Shown here: in pieces, positions 36,011-45,182 of the stretch
Layout: each line of letters opens with the position of its first letter
Position numbering within the stretch: the stretch's first letter is position 1
From: Cohnella phaseoli
GTDB lineage: Bacteria; Bacillota; Bacilli; Paenibacillales; Paenibacillaceae
Direction: 5' to 3'
Assembly: GCF_003386235.1 (NCBI RefSeq)
Contig: NZ_QRDZ01000002.1
Location: 1 to 64,000, forward strand
DNA: 64,000 bases
The notes under the pieces: model-generated
Told to the model about the DNA's origin: nothing
Databases searched by the model: none
The model's input: the letters and a program-made list of their open reading frames with translations, nothing else
Program-made: the position numbers and the translations under genes

Positions 36011-36011
36011 A

Positions 36012-36974
36012 TCAGATTACGATAACAACGTTGCCTTTCTTGCGCCCGGTATCTACGTAACGATGAGCCTCGGCGGTTTGCTCCAGCGGATAGCGCCGAT
36101 CAATAACGGGCTTGAGCGTCCCGGCTTCGCACAGCTCGCGCAGGAAAGCGAGATTTTCTTGGTTCTGCATTAGGCCCGCCGTGACGAACATGGCTTTGCG
36201 TCCGCCGAATACGGCCGTTCTCAGCATGTTGAACAAGATGGACCCGGACAGTACCGTGGATAGATAGATGCCCTGTGGAGTCAACGCGCGCTTGCACTGG
36301 CCATAGGTGCGTTTGCCGATCGCATCGAAAATGACATCGTAGATTCCGGCGTTTACGGTGAAATCTTCCTTGTTGTAGTCGATGACCCGATCGGCTCCCA
36401 TCGCTCTGACCAGCTCCGCGTTGCCTGCGCTGCATACTCCGGTAACCTCTGCCCCGTAATACTTGGCCAACTGCACCGCATAAATGCCCACCGCCCCGGA
36501 AGCCCCGTTGATGAGCACCTTATGTCCGCTTCTTATTTTGGCTTTGTCTCTCAAGAAAATAAGCGCGGTGAGCGCGCCGTCGCATATGGCGACCGCCTCT
36601 TCGTACGTCAGACCGGCAGGCTTAACGCTCAGCGGGGCCTTCTCCGGCAAACACACATACTCCGCGTAGGCGCCAAACGTCTTCGCGCTTAAGCCGAACA
36701 CCTCATCTCCGACCTTGAACGAAGCGACATCGGCTCCGACCGCTTCCACCTCGCCCGCCAGCTCGGCTCCCAGAATTGAATATTTTGGCTTCCTCAAGCC
36801 GTAGATGAAGCGAATCAACAACGGATCGCTTTTGCGAAAGGCGCAATCCGAGGGGCCTACGACGCTCGCGCGTACCCTGATTCTGACTTCATTGCTTTTG
36901 GGAACAGGCTTCTCCACCTCTTGCAGACGAAGCACCTCCGGCGTTCCGTATTTCGTGCACACGATCGCTTTCAT
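36012..36974 (-). CDS. NAD(P)-dependent quinone oxidoreductase-like MDR protein
   Basis: A 320-residue medium-chain dehydrogenase/reductase of the zinc-free quinone-reductase type. GroES-like N-terminal half (EVLRLQEVEKPVPKSNEVRIRVRASVVGPSDCAFR, ILGAELAGEVEAVGADVASFKVGDEVFG) and NADPH fold (INGASGAVGIYAVQLAKYYGAEVTGVCS). The C terminus RYPLEQTAEAHRYVDTGRKKGNVVIVI is standard. GGAGG precedes the ATG. Monocistronic; reduces quinones or enones in the cytoplasm (family knowledge). Confidence 0.92.
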   Translation of the reverse strand: MKAIVCTKYGTPEVLRLQEVEKPVPKSNEVRIRVRASVVGPSDCAFRKSDPLLIRFIYGLRKPKYSILGAELAGEVEAVGADVASFKVGDEVFGLSAKTFGAYAEYVCLPEKAPLSVKPAGLTYEEAVAICDGALTALIFLRDKAKIRSGHKVLINGASGAVGIYAVQLAKYYGAEVTGVCSAGNAELVRAMGADRVIDYNKEDFTVNAGIYDVIFDAIGKRTYGQCKRALTPQGIYLSTVLSGSILFNMLRTAVFGGRKAMFVTAGLMQNQENLAFLRELCEAGTLKPVIDRRYPLEQTAEAHRYVDTGRKKGNVVIVI

Positions 36975-37071
36975 CCCAACACCTCCGTATCGACTAACCG
37001 CAGTCGACCGTAGTATACCTGCTGGACAAGGGGGCCGTGTAGCTACTTAAGTATCGTTACCGGTTTTTTCT

Positions 37072-39675
37072 CTATAGCAGCCCCAGCTCGCGTCCGCGGG
37101 CAACCGCCTCGGTACGTCTGCTCACCTGCAGCTTGTCGAAAATGTTGCGATTGTGCCCTTTCACACTGCTGAGCGCGAGAAACAGCCGCTCGCCAATCTC
37201 CTGGTTCGAGAGCCCCTGCGCCACAAGCCGGAGCACCTCCAGCTCCCGCTCGCTGAGCGGCTCAATCAGCGGCTGAGTATGCGGGATAGCGGGCCCGAAC
37301 GCCGCCAGCAGCTTGGCAACATAAGCTCGTTTGATTCCTCGCTCATGCGCTATGGACAGCAGACGCTTCATCGGTTCACCCTCGTCGATGAAAATCCGTA
37401 TGAACCCGCCCGGTTCGGCCATCGCCAATGCGACTCGAAGCAGTTCAGTCGCCTGCTTCTCGTCGCCTGCCGCATGCCGCACGAGCGCCTCGACGATCAA
37501 AGCGCTTAGCCGCTCGTCCTCCCAGCCCGCCTCCTCTATCCGCTGTCGCAGTGGCATCAGCACGGCCAATGCGGCGGTCCAATCTTTCCGAGCCCAATCG
37601 ATGCGCGCTTGGCATAGCGGAAGCTCGTGCGAGCCGATCTGCTCGGCAGCCGCCTCCCAATCGCCTTCGCGCAGCAGCAGTTCCGCCCGAGCGGCGGCGA
37701 TTGCGTGCATCCGGTGCGAGAATCCATGCTGCCTCACGAGCAGCTCCGCTTTTGCCACGGCCGCCGATGCGCCTGCCGAATCTTCTTGCGCCAGCTTCAG
37801 GCGGAACAGGAGCAGCTCGCAGGCCAGCGTCCTGTCCGTGCTCTCAAGCAGCGGCGCAAGCCGTGCGCTCGTCTGCCAATGCCGCCAAGCGACGTCAAGC
37901 TCGTTGCGCTGGTAGCCGATGCGCGCCAAGCCGAGATGGGCCTCGCAGACTGCGGGCAGCGCCGCATCCCCGACCTTCAGTAGAACGTCGCGATATGTCT
38001 TCTCGGCTAGCTCTAGCCGATTGGCTTCTTCCTGCACGCTGCCAAGGCCAAGCGCCGACATAACGCCAATAATGTAATGTCCGATCCTCTCGCTGACCGC
38101 GAGCGCCTCGGTATAAGCCCGGCCGGCCGCCGCGCGATCTCCGCGCAATTGATAAGCATAGCCCAGCGACCAGGTCGTTGCGGTGCGGACAGGCAGGTTG
38201 TCGGGATGCAGATTCTCCAATGCGAGACGGGATTGCTCCAAAATGGCGTCCGCCTGATGCATCGCGACCGCTATGGTCGCCCGAATGGAAGCGATATGCC
38301 CGACCAGGTCGCGGCAGCGATCGTCCGGCTCCATCATCCGCATGACGGCTTCGACGGTTTGCAGCATCGGCTCCACGTCGGCGAGTCGGCCGACAAATAG
38401 CAGCGCCGAAGCGTACATGACTCCGAGCGCCGGTCTGGCGCGAAGTTCGGGCTGAGGCAGCGACTGAAGCCAATCCAGCACTTGAGCCGCCGCGCCGCGA
38501 AACAGTAAGGGCATGCCCCTACCTTCGATCAGGCGCGCGGCGCGATCGATGTCTCCGGCAGCCGCGGCATGACGGAACGCTTCCAGCTCGGAGCCGTCTT
38601 CCTCATGCCAGATGCTGGCGCGAGCATGCAATTCCGCCTCGCCTCCGCTCCGACGAAGCCGCCGTCGCAGCAAATCCGCGAACAAATGATGATAGCGATA
38701 CCAACGGCGTTCGTCGTCCAGAGGAACGATGAACAGATTGGCCTGCTCCAGCATCCGCAGCATCGTCTGTCCGTCCGGCTCACCCGTACCTGTATCAAGC
38801 ATGGCGTCACACAACGATCCGCACATGCGCTCCAATACGGAAGAACGCAACAGAAAATGCTGTACATTTTCCGGCTGCCGCTGTAAAACTTCTTCTATTA
38901 AATAGTCGACGATATGCGGAAGGGTCCCGTCTCCGGCAAAATCCCGAACAAAGCTGTCCGCGTCGCGACGGCCTCGCGCAGAAAGCGCGGCCAGCTGCAT
39001 TCCGGCAATCCAGCCCTCGGTGCGGGCCTCGAGCAGAGCGACGCTGCCGGGAGACAGACCGAGCGCCATCGCCTGATTGAGAAACAGCGAAGCTTCGGCC
39101 GGATTAAATCTTAAATCCTGAACCCGCAATTCCGTTGCCTGATCCCGCACGCGCAGCTTGGACACTGAGAAACCCGGGTCTTTGCGAGAGGAAATTACGA
39201 TATGCATTTGCGGAGGCATACTTTCCAACCAAAATAAAACGGCTCTATCGATCAGTTCGTTCTCAATGACATGATAGTCGTCGAGCATGAGCACCATAGC
39301 CGTTTCACAACCGATCATTTCATTAATCAGCGTCGTCATAACCGCTTCCAGCGGGGGCAGCTGGGAAGATCGCAGCGCACCAAGCGCGCTTTCTCCGATA
39401 TTCGGCGCAACCGTTCTTAAGGCCGCGACGAAATAAGCGAGAAAACGCGCCGGATCGTTGTCCCCCTCGTCCAGCGACAACCAGGCAACCGGCCGTTCGC
39501 ATGCGGCAAGCCACTGGCCGGCAAGCGTCGTCTTGCCGAAGCCGGCCGAAGCCGAGATCAACGTCAGCTTGCGATGCAGCCCTTCATTCAGCCGCTCGGT
39601 CAATCGAGGCCTGAGCACCGCCTGCGATCTGGGTGGGGGCATATATAATTTCGTAGATAGAATGGGTATCGACAT
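37072..39675 (-). CDS. LuxR family regulator of the MalT-like STAND ATPase type
   Basis: About 867 residues. N-terminal NTPase domain with Walker A SASAGFGKTT (about 41-50) and LVLMLDDYHVI-like Walker B (MVLMLDDYHVIEN), a central array of helical TPR-like repeats (about 390-770), and a C-terminal LuxR helix-turn-helix (LSERELEVLRLVAQGLSNQEIGERLFLALSSVKGHNRNIF). Such proteins are ATP-gated activators of catabolic genes. Start ATG 39675 matches the family N terminus (SIPILSTKLYMPPP) but has no clear ribosome binding site; a TTG at 39711 abuts the FecD-like stop codon. May be read through from the iron-transport operon. Confidence 0.88.
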   Translation of the reverse strand: MSIPILSTKLYMPPPRSQAVLRPRLTERLNEGLHRKLTLISASAGFGKTTLAGQWLAACERPVAWLSLDEGDNDPARFLAYFVAALRTVAPNIGESALGALRSSQLPPLEAVMTTLINEMIGCETAMVLMLDDYHVIENELIDRAVLFWLESMPPQMHIVISSRKDPGFSVSKLRVRDQATELRVQDLRFNPAEASLFLNQAMALGLSPGSVALLEARTEGWIAGMQLAALSARGRRDADSFVRDFAGDGTLPHIVDYLIEEVLQRQPENVQHFLLRSSVLERMCGSLCDAMLDTGTGEPDGQTMLRMLEQANLFIVPLDDERRWYRYHHLFADLLRRRLRRSGGEAELHARASIWHEEDGSELEAFRHAAAAGDIDRAARLIEGRGMPLLFRGAAAQVLDWLQSLPQPELRARPALGVMYASALLFVGRLADVEPMLQTVEAVMRMMEPDDRCRDLVGHIASIRATIAVAMHQADAILEQSRLALENLHPDNLPVRTATTWSLGYAYQLRGDRAAAGRAYTEALAVSERIGHYIIGVMSALGLGSVQEEANRLELAEKTYRDVLLKVGDAALPAVCEAHLGLARIGYQRNELDVAWRHWQTSARLAPLLESTDRTLACELLLFRLKLAQEDSAGASAAVAKAELLVRQHGFSHRMHAIAAARAELLLREGDWEAAAEQIGSHELPLCQARIDWARKDWTAALAVLMPLRQRIEEAGWEDERLSALIVEALVRHAAGDEKQATELLRVALAMAEPGGFIRIFIDEGEPMKRLLSIAHERGIKRAYVAKLLAAFGPAIPHTQPLIEPLSERELEVLRLVAQGLSNQEIGERLFLALSSVKGHNRNIFDKLQVSRRTEAVARGRELGLL

Positions 39676-39711
39676 GGCTTCATTATAAAATCGGCCGCTT
39701 TCCCCCGTCAA

Positions 39712-40731
39712 TCAATGCTTCGCCAATAGGTACAGGAAATAAGGTGCAACCAGCACTGTAATGATGACGCCCGTCGGTACGTCCGCGCCGAAGCTGACCG
39801 TTCTGCCAATTGTGTCCGCAAGCAAAATAATAATCGCGCCGACCAGCCCCGAGATAGGCAGCATCGCCTTATGTCCGGAGCCGACCAGCCGACGGGCGAT
39901 ATGCGGACTGATCATGCCGACGAAGAAAAAGTTGCCGCCGAGCGCGACGCTTCCTGAGGAGAGCGCTACCGCCGCAAGCGCCAGACCTATAAACTCGCGC
40001 CGAATCGCCACGCCAAGCCCGGATGCGGCATTGTTGCCTAGGTGGAGCGTATCCAAGGTGCGGGATTTATAGATGACGTAGAGTCCGATCAGCACGATCC
40101 ACGGCAGCAGCACGGAAATATACTTCCAATCGTCGCCCCATAGACTTCCCGCCTGCCAGCGCAGCGCGAATTCATACTGCTTCTCGTCCAGCTTCAACGT
40201 AATGGCAAGCGTCAGCGCACCATACCCGCTGCCCACGGCAACGCCCGTCAAGATGAGACCGGTAGGCGAAATTTCCCTGCCCCTGCGATAAGCCAGCAGG
40301 AAAATCACTCCCGCCGCCGTTATGCCTCCTGCAAAAGCAAGTACAGGCAAGAGGAACGGCGCGAATAAACCTTTAGCCGCGAACAGAGTAATATACAGCA
40401 GCACGAACAAACCGGAGCCGGAGCTGATGCCAAGCGTCCCCGGGCTGGCCAGATCGTTCTTCAGCAGCGTCTGCATAATAGCGCCTGCCATCGACATGCC
40501 GACGCCGACCAGTACGGCCAGCGTCATCCGCGGCAGACGAAAATCGAACACGATCAGATTTTGCTTGTCCGTCCCTTGTCCGATCAGCACCTTGAGCACT
40601 TCCGCCGGAGTCAGGTTCATTTTGCCGATGTTCATGCTCACGAGCGCGATCGCCAGCAGCAGTCCGATTAGCAGCAGAAGTATGCCGAATGACCGCGCAG
40701 AACCGAACTTCGCAGATGAGGTTCCGTTCAA
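39712..40731 (-). CDS. FecCD-type iron-siderophore ABC permease (second subunit)
   Basis: 339 residues, about ten membrane segments, with GTLGISSGSGLFVLLY, SPTGLILTGVAVGSG and the C-terminal GMISPHIARRLVGSGHKAMLPISGLVGAIIILLADTIGR typical of BtuC/FecCD permeases. The TTG start overlaps the previous stop by four bases. With the preceding subunit it forms the channel for Fe-siderophore import. The ATPase is not in the window and must be shared. Confidence 0.93.
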   Translation of the reverse strand: MNGTSSAKFGSARSFGILLLLIGLLLAIALVSMNIGKMNLTPAEVLKVLIGQGTDKQNLIVFDFRLPRMTLAVLVGVGMSMAGAIMQTLLKNDLASPGTLGISSGSGLFVLLYITLFAAKGLFAPFLLPVLAFAGGITAAGVIFLLAYRRGREISPTGLILTGVAVGSGYGALTLAITLKLDEKQYEFALRWQAGSLWGDDWKYISVLLPWIVLIGLYVIYKSRTLDTLHLGNNAASGLGVAIRREFIGLALAAVALSSGSVALGGNFFFVGMISPHIARRLVGSGHKAMLPISGLVGAIIILLADTIGRTVSFGADVPTGVIITVLVAPYFLYLLAKH

Positions 40732-41753
40732 GAAAACTCCCTCCTTTGCTTGCGCACGAGGTACAGGAAGTACGGAACGCCGATCAGCGCAAATACGATT
40801 CCGAGCGGCGTTTCATGCGGCCGATTCATCATTCTGCCGAACAGATCCGCCCCCATCAAGAAGATCGCTCCGTATAGAGCCGCTGCGGGGATGATGTGCC
40901 GGTAGTTGACCCCGATCATGTACCGGACAATATGGGGGACGATCAAGCCGACGAAGCCGACGGGCCCGACTACGATTACCGCCAGCCCCGTCAGCACCAG
41001 CACGATGACCGTGGAAGCTCCCATCACCCACTTGACGCGCAATCCGAGCCCGGCCGCCATCTCCTCTCCGAAGCTCAAAATCGTAATCGCCGGAGACAGG
41101 GCGACCGCTCCGATCATACCGGCCGCGAATAGAGGCGCAATGTAGGCCAGCTCGATCCACTTGGCCCCCGCCGTGCCTCCGGCCGTCCAGTAGTCGAGAG
41201 CTTGACCGATGTTGTATTTGATCGCCAAATACGTGCTGAACGATCCGAACAGCATCGAGATCGAGATGCCCGCGAGCACCAGACGCTGCGGCGTCATTCC
41301 CCGCTTCCCCACGTACGCCAAATAATAAGTGATCCCGGTCGCGAATGCGGCACCGAGACAGGAGATCAGCATGGTCTCCCCATAGGTGCGGTCGGGCAGA
41401 AAAACCATGCACAGCGCGATGGCGAACGTCGCCCCCGAGCTGATCCCCATCAGTCCGGAATCGGCAAGCGGGTTGCGGGTCGTCCCCTGCATAATGGCGC
41501 CGCACACCGCGAGGCTGCTGCCGACGATCATGTCCGCCACTGTCCGGGGAAAACGGAACGTATGAATGACCTGATGCTCGGTAATGCCGGGATCGAAGCG
41601 GAATACGGCTCCCCATGCCAGCTGCAGGCTCATCTCGGCTGCCCCGAACGTTATCGAAGCGGCGGAGACGAGCGCGAGCAGAACGAGGCCTATCAGCATG
41701 AAAAGGCCGAAGCTCATAACGCCGTTCCGATCATTAACGCTTGCTTTTGCCAT
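40728..41753 (-). CDS. FecCD-type iron-siderophore ABC permease (first subunit)
   Basis: 341 residues with the same fold as its partner: GIMQGTTRNPLADSGLMGISSGA-like segment near 85-110, GPVGFVGLIVPHIVRYMIG and GADLFGRMMNRPHETPLGIVFALIGVPYFLYL. AAGGGG lies six bases upstream of ATG, 16 bases after the binding-protein stop, so all three genes form one operon under the Fur-like box at 42807. Confidence 0.93.
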   Translation of the reverse strand: MAKASVNDRNGVMSFGLFMLIGLVLLALVSAASITFGAAEMSLQLAWGAVFRFDPGITEHQVIHTFRFPRTVADMIVGSSLAVCGAIMQGTTRNPLADSGLMGISSGATFAIALCMVFLPDRTYGETMLISCLGAAFATGITYYLAYVGKRGMTPQRLVLAGISISMLFGSFSTYLAIKYNIGQALDYWTAGGTAGAKWIELAYIAPLFAAGMIGAVALSPAITILSFGEEMAAGLGLRVKWVMGASTVIVLVLTGLAVIVVGPVGFVGLIVPHIVRYMIGVNYRHIIPAAALYGAIFLMGADLFGRMMNRPHETPLGIVFALIGVPYFLYLVRKQRREFS

Positions 41754-41769
41754 GGTCAGCCCCTTCGGT

Positions 41770-42786
41770 TCACTTGGACAGCGCCAACAGCTTATCCATA
41801 ATATGATCCAGTTGGGCGGTCATGCTCATTACGTCGGAATAGTAGAACAGACCGACATACTCCCCCGGAATTTCAACGATATGGCCATCGCGTACGGCCG
41901 GAATGCTTTTCCAGATGTCCGTCTGCGCATATTCGGAGTCCTTGCCCTCGGTCAGAAACCAGAGCACGTAATCTCCGAAGTATTGGGAGGCGACCTCGTA
42001 GGAAAGCGAATCTCGCCCTTTGCCCGAGCTGTCAACGAGCTGCTGCAGCTTCTCGGGCTTCTTGAGGCCCAAGTACTCGTACAACAGCGTACCGCCGCGC
42101 GAGCCCGTCTCGTACATAACGCCGTAGGAATCGCCGCCCCAATCCTGAAGAATGCTGAACGTCTTGTCTCGAAAAATATCCGAGGTCAGCTTCTCCTTCG
42201 CTTTGGCCAGCTTGCTCTCGAACGTCTGAATCGCGTTTTTCGCCTCCGTCTGCCTCCCCGTCGCCTCTCCGAGGAAAGCCAGACGCTCCGTCGTCTTAAT
42301 GTCGCCCTCAGGCACGACGACCACCGGAGCGATCTTGGACAGCTTCTCGAAATCCTGCGGATCGTAGGTAATGATCAAGTCGGGATCGTACTTCATCAGT
42401 TCCTCGGGCTCCCACTTCTCGATCGCCGGGATTCCTTCGAACTTGTCGAAGAAAGGCATCGTCTCCTGCGCCCATCCGCTATATGCGACCGGTTTAAGTC
42501 CAAGTGTAAATACGTCGCCTACGTACCAGTTGACGATAATACGCTGAGGATTTGCCGGAACCTCGACTTCTCCGAGCGCCGTCGATAGTTTGCGCGTACC
42601 GTAGGGTACCGCTTCTGCGCTGCCGCTCGGAGAAGCCACTGCATCGGAGCTGGGTGGGGATGCTTGCGGCGTATTGGAATTTGCCGACGAGGCGCTATTT
42701 GCGGAGTTTCCCGAATTGCCGCAGCCTGCCAGCAAAACGAAGCTTGCCAGGAGCATGCACAACATACTGCCAATCTTTTTCTTCAT
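41770..42786 (-). CDS. Iron-siderophore-binding lipoprotein
   Basis: 338 residues, lipobox LLAGC (Cys22), Ser/Asn/Pro-rich linker (about 24-60), then a class III (helical-backbone) binding domain: LSTALGEVEVPANPQRIIVNWYVGDVFTLGLKPVA, PDLIITYDPQDFEKLSKIAPVVVV. First gene of the operon with the two FecCD permeases. A strong Fur-like box lies 21 bases upstream, so iron starvation should induce it. Confidence 0.93.
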   Translation of the reverse strand: MKKKIGSMLCMLLASFVLLAGCGNSGNSANSASSANSNTPQASPPSSDAVASPSGSAEAVPYGTRKLSTALGEVEVPANPQRIIVNWYVGDVFTLGLKPVAYSGWAQETMPFFDKFEGIPAIEKWEPEELMKYDPDLIITYDPQDFEKLSKIAPVVVVPEGDIKTTERLAFLGEATGRQTEAKNAIQTFESKLAKAKEKLTSDIFRDKTFSILQDWGGDSYGVMYETGSRGGTLLYEYLGLKKPEKLQQLVDSSGKGRDSLSYEVASQYFGDYVLWFLTEGKDSEYAQTDIWKSIPAVRDGHIVEIPGEYVGLFYYSDVMSMTAQLDHIMDKLLALSK

Positions 42787-42806
42787 CTTAGACTCTCCCT
42801 TTTAAT

Positions 42807-42825
42807 GAAAATGATTCTCATTATC
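42807..42825. promoter_or_regulatory. Fur box
   Basis: GAAAATGATTCTCATTATC matches the 19-base Fur consensus GATAATGATTATCATTATC at 17 positions, just upstream of the siderophore-binding lipoprotein operon. Confidence 0.8.
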
Positions 42826-42930
42826 AATTACATGAATTATTCTAGTGATTTTCCTCCCATCTGTCAAACTGTAAAATTGTGAGCGATATCTTCCGCTTAG
42901 GCCCTACTTGGCTAAGCGCATACAGAAAAA

Positions 42931-43051
42931 GGGGCTGTCTCATAGGCAAAAGTTGCTTAGATAATCGATAAGTAAAGTAAGGTGTATATACCTTTCACCT
43001 TGTTCATCGATTATCTTTTAGTGCAACTTGAGGTGCCTATGAGACAGCCCC
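42931..43051. repeat. Palindromic intergenic element, copy C (intact)
   Basis: 121 bp, near-perfect inverted repeat: GGGGCTGTCTCATAGGC and GCCTATGAGACAGCCCC at the ends, then AGTTGC/GCAACT and ATAATCGAT/ATCGATTAT inside, with GGTGTATATACC at the centre. T-runs flank both sides, so it can serve as terminator for the gene ending at 43098. It shares the ends and the central blocks with copies A and B. Confidence 0.85.
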
Positions 43052-43097
43052 TTCTTTATCGATCAGACGTCATGGCGGCCAGCGCCAGCGCTGCAAC

Positions 43098-44084
43098 TTA
43101 GTTCGCCTTGCTGAATATATCGACGATGGCGTCGATTCCGTAATCCGTTGCAACCGGAGCTTCCCTGGCGAACCAGGAACGGTCCACAATGAATACGCGA
43201 TCGTTTTTCACCGCATTAATGCTGTCCCAGACCGGACCTTTCAATTGCTCCTTCACCATCGTCTCCGACGTTGTATCCGAGCTTTTATCCACGAAGATAA
43301 ACAGATAATCCGGGTTCAGCACCGTCATGCCTTCCAGTCCGACCAAATCTTCCCCGTCCGGATAAGGCTCCGGCACCTTCAGACCCAAGCCGGTTTCCTG
43401 GTTGGTTGGCGTAATGTTTTTATTGTACAACCAGAAATTTCCGTCGCTGTTGGCCGTGCAGAAAATAACCGTCTCGTCGGCCCCCACCAAATCCTGTAGC
43501 TTCTTGCGCGCTTCGGCGATTTTGTGATCCAGATTGGCGATGACCGCTTCGCCTTCCGTCTCTTTGCCCAGGATTTTGGCTACTTCTCTTATGCCCAGAT
43601 TGCGATCGCCGCCGGTTTCCATATATCCGAGGTAGACAACGGGGGCAATCGCCTTCAGTTGATTATAGGCGTCCGCATGATATTCCGAAGCCGCAATGAT
43701 CAGGTCGGGCTCAAGCTCCAAAATTTTCTCTAGGTTGGGGCTGTCGTACTCGCCAATATCGACAATCTCTTTGCCTTGCGTATAGGATTGATAGGCTTCC
43801 CATTGATTAAACATCGCGTCCGCGCCCGCAACTCCGATTGGCTCGGAGCCAAGCGCAAGCAAAATATCCGGGAACAGCACGTGCATCAAGGTCACGATTT
43901 TTTGCGGCTGCTTATCGAGCACGACCTCGTGTCCCAGCGCATCGACATACGTACGCGGCCAAATCTGCTCTTCCTTCGTCGCCGGTTGATTCGCCTCTTG
44001 CTTATTTTTCTCGGATGCCCCGCATCCCAACATGAACATCGTTAATAAAATAAAAGTGCCTGCCAATCCCCATACTCTGTTCAT
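43098..44084 (-). CDS. Second iron-siderophore-binding lipoprotein (stand-alone)
   Basis: 328 residues, lipobox MLGC (Cys21), class III binding domain (HEVVLDKQPQKIVTLMHVLFPDILLALGSEPIGVAG, EPDLIIAASEYHADAYNQLKAIAPVVYLGY). Different from the binding protein at 41770, and with no permease of its own, so it probably shares the FecCD pair or acts with distant permeases. GGGGGA precedes the ATG. A Fur-like site and an AraC gene lie immediately upstream. Confidence 0.92.
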   Translation of the reverse strand: MNRVWGLAGTFILLTMFMLGCGASEKNKQEANQPATKEEQIWPRTYVDALGHEVVLDKQPQKIVTLMHVLFPDILLALGSEPIGVAGADAMFNQWEAYQSYTQGKEIVDIGEYDSPNLEKILELEPDLIIAASEYHADAYNQLKAIAPVVYLGYMETGGDRNLGIREVAKILGKETEGEAVIANLDHKIAEARKKLQDLVGADETVIFCTANSDGNFWLYNKNITPTNQETGLGLKVPEPYPDGEDLVGLEGMTVLNPDYLFIFVDKSSDTTSETMVKEQLKGPVWDSINAVKNDRVFIVDRSWFAREAPVATDYGIDAIVDIFSKAN

Positions 44085-44113
44085 TGCTCATTCCCCCAAT
44101 TTCGTCTCACGAT

Positions 44114-44170
44114 GATATTGATTCTCAATTTCATTCGTGATTGTAGCAAAGAAAGTGAAAATTGAGAATG
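44114..44170. promoter_or_regulatory. Fur-like site and inverted repeat upstream of the stand-alone binding protein
   Basis: GATATTGATTCTCAATTTC (44114-44132) matches the Fur consensus at 15 of 19. Part of it, ATTCTCAATTTCA, is repeated in inverted form at 44157-44170 (TGAAAATTGAGAAT), 23 bases away. Could bind Fur, the neighbouring AraC protein, or both. Confidence 0.5.
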
Positions 44171-44228
44171 AACGAATTGACAGCTTCCATGTACATATTC
44201 GGAATCGGACTTGAGAAGCGGCGACACC

Positions 44229-45044
44229 TTAACCCTGTTTCCGAAATTCAGTCGGCGATATTCCGGTATGCTTCTTGAAAATGCGGCTGAAGTAAAAGCT
44301 GTCCGAATAACCGACCCATTCCGCCACCTGCGCGACCGAACAACTGTAATTTTTTAACATTTCACGCGAACGCCCGATTCGCACACGGGTCAAATAATTC
44401 ATCGGACTCATGCCCGTCTCCCGTTCGAACAAATACGTAAAACGGCGACGATCGTATCCGAACTGCAAAGCCAGCTTCTCTACGGTGAGCGGCTCGGCGT
44501 AATGCTCCCTTATATAATCGGCCGCCTGAGCCATCATTTTGCTGTTTTCATCCCGAAACTGCCGATTGATGGAGATGACCATCTCGTAGATTAAATTGAA
44601 AAAGGTGAGTTTTGTTCTGAGTGCGGCCATTCTGCCTGGCGTGTTATACTCCTGCAAGAGCTGCTGGGCGAGTTCGAGCGTTCTCCCGTAGTTGTCCATT
44701 CTGACGCAAAAATGCTCGTGGTGCAGCGGATATCGGGCGACTTCTTCCGCGGGCAGCCAATAATGGACAACCACAAAGCTGCAAGACCGCTCGCTCAGTG
44801 CTTCCTTGCATAACTCCATGTCTGGCCCTCCGTGCGCAATCGTCCCGGGTTCAATCTCGTAGGGACATCCATTAAAGGTAAAACGGGCTCTGCCCTCTAT
44901 AGGAAATACAAGCCCGCCGTATCCTTCGGCTGTTCTTCGTTCGACGCCCAGGATGCCGGGCTGCAACGTCTGCTTAAACACATCGCCGAAAATGACCGGC
45001 GCTTGCCCGTAGTATTCCGCCAATTGATTGACATGAAGATCCAC
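44229..45044 (-). CDS. AraC family regulator, probably of siderophore uptake
   Basis: 271 residues: cupin-like sensing domain (YGGLVFPIEGRARFTFNGCPYEIEPGTIAHGGPDMEL) and C-terminal double helix-turn-helix (about 170-270; LTVEKLALQFGYDRRRFTYLFERETGMSPMNYL, VAQVAEWVGYSDSFYFSRIFKKHTGISPTEFR). GTG start with GGGAGGAG 11 bases upstream. Directly upstream of and in line with the stand-alone siderophore-binding protein, so it likely activates it when the ferri-siderophore is present, like Btr/YbtA regulators (inference). Confidence 0.88.
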   Translation of the reverse strand: MDLHVNQLAEYYGQAPVIFGDVFKQTLQPGILGVERRTAEGYGGLVFPIEGRARFTFNGCPYEIEPGTIAHGGPDMELCKEALSERSCSFVVVHYWLPAEEVARYPLHHEHFCVRMDNYGRTLELAQQLLQEYNTPGRMAALRTKLTFFNLIYEMVISINRQFRDENSKMMAQAADYIREHYAEPLTVEKLALQFGYDRRRFTYLFERETGMSPMNYLTRVRIGRSREMLKNYSCSVAQVAEWVGYSDSFYFSRIFKKHTGISPTEFRKQG

Positions 45045-45125
45045 GTCCGAAGCTCTCCTCCCATGAAACCTTGTGCAATTGGATTATATCAGCAGGATGT
45101 CGAGAAATAAACGATACGCAGCAAA

Positions 45126-45157
45126 TTAAAAACAACCCCTCGAAGCGAATCGAGGGG
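45126..45157 (-). terminator. Terminator of the glycan operon
   Basis: Minus strand: CCCCTCGA (45150-45157) pairs with TCGAGGGG (45136-45143), followed by TTGTTTTTAAT. It lies 26 bases beyond the GH88 stop codon. Confidence 0.8.
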
Positions 45158-45182
45158 CGTGGTATAGGGTTTGTTCTATTCC

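Noticed and set aside
42931..43051. Structured non-coding RNA or riboswitch
   Set aside because: The near-perfect palindrome with family copies elsewhere fits a mobile palindrome/terminator; it lies after a gene, not before one.
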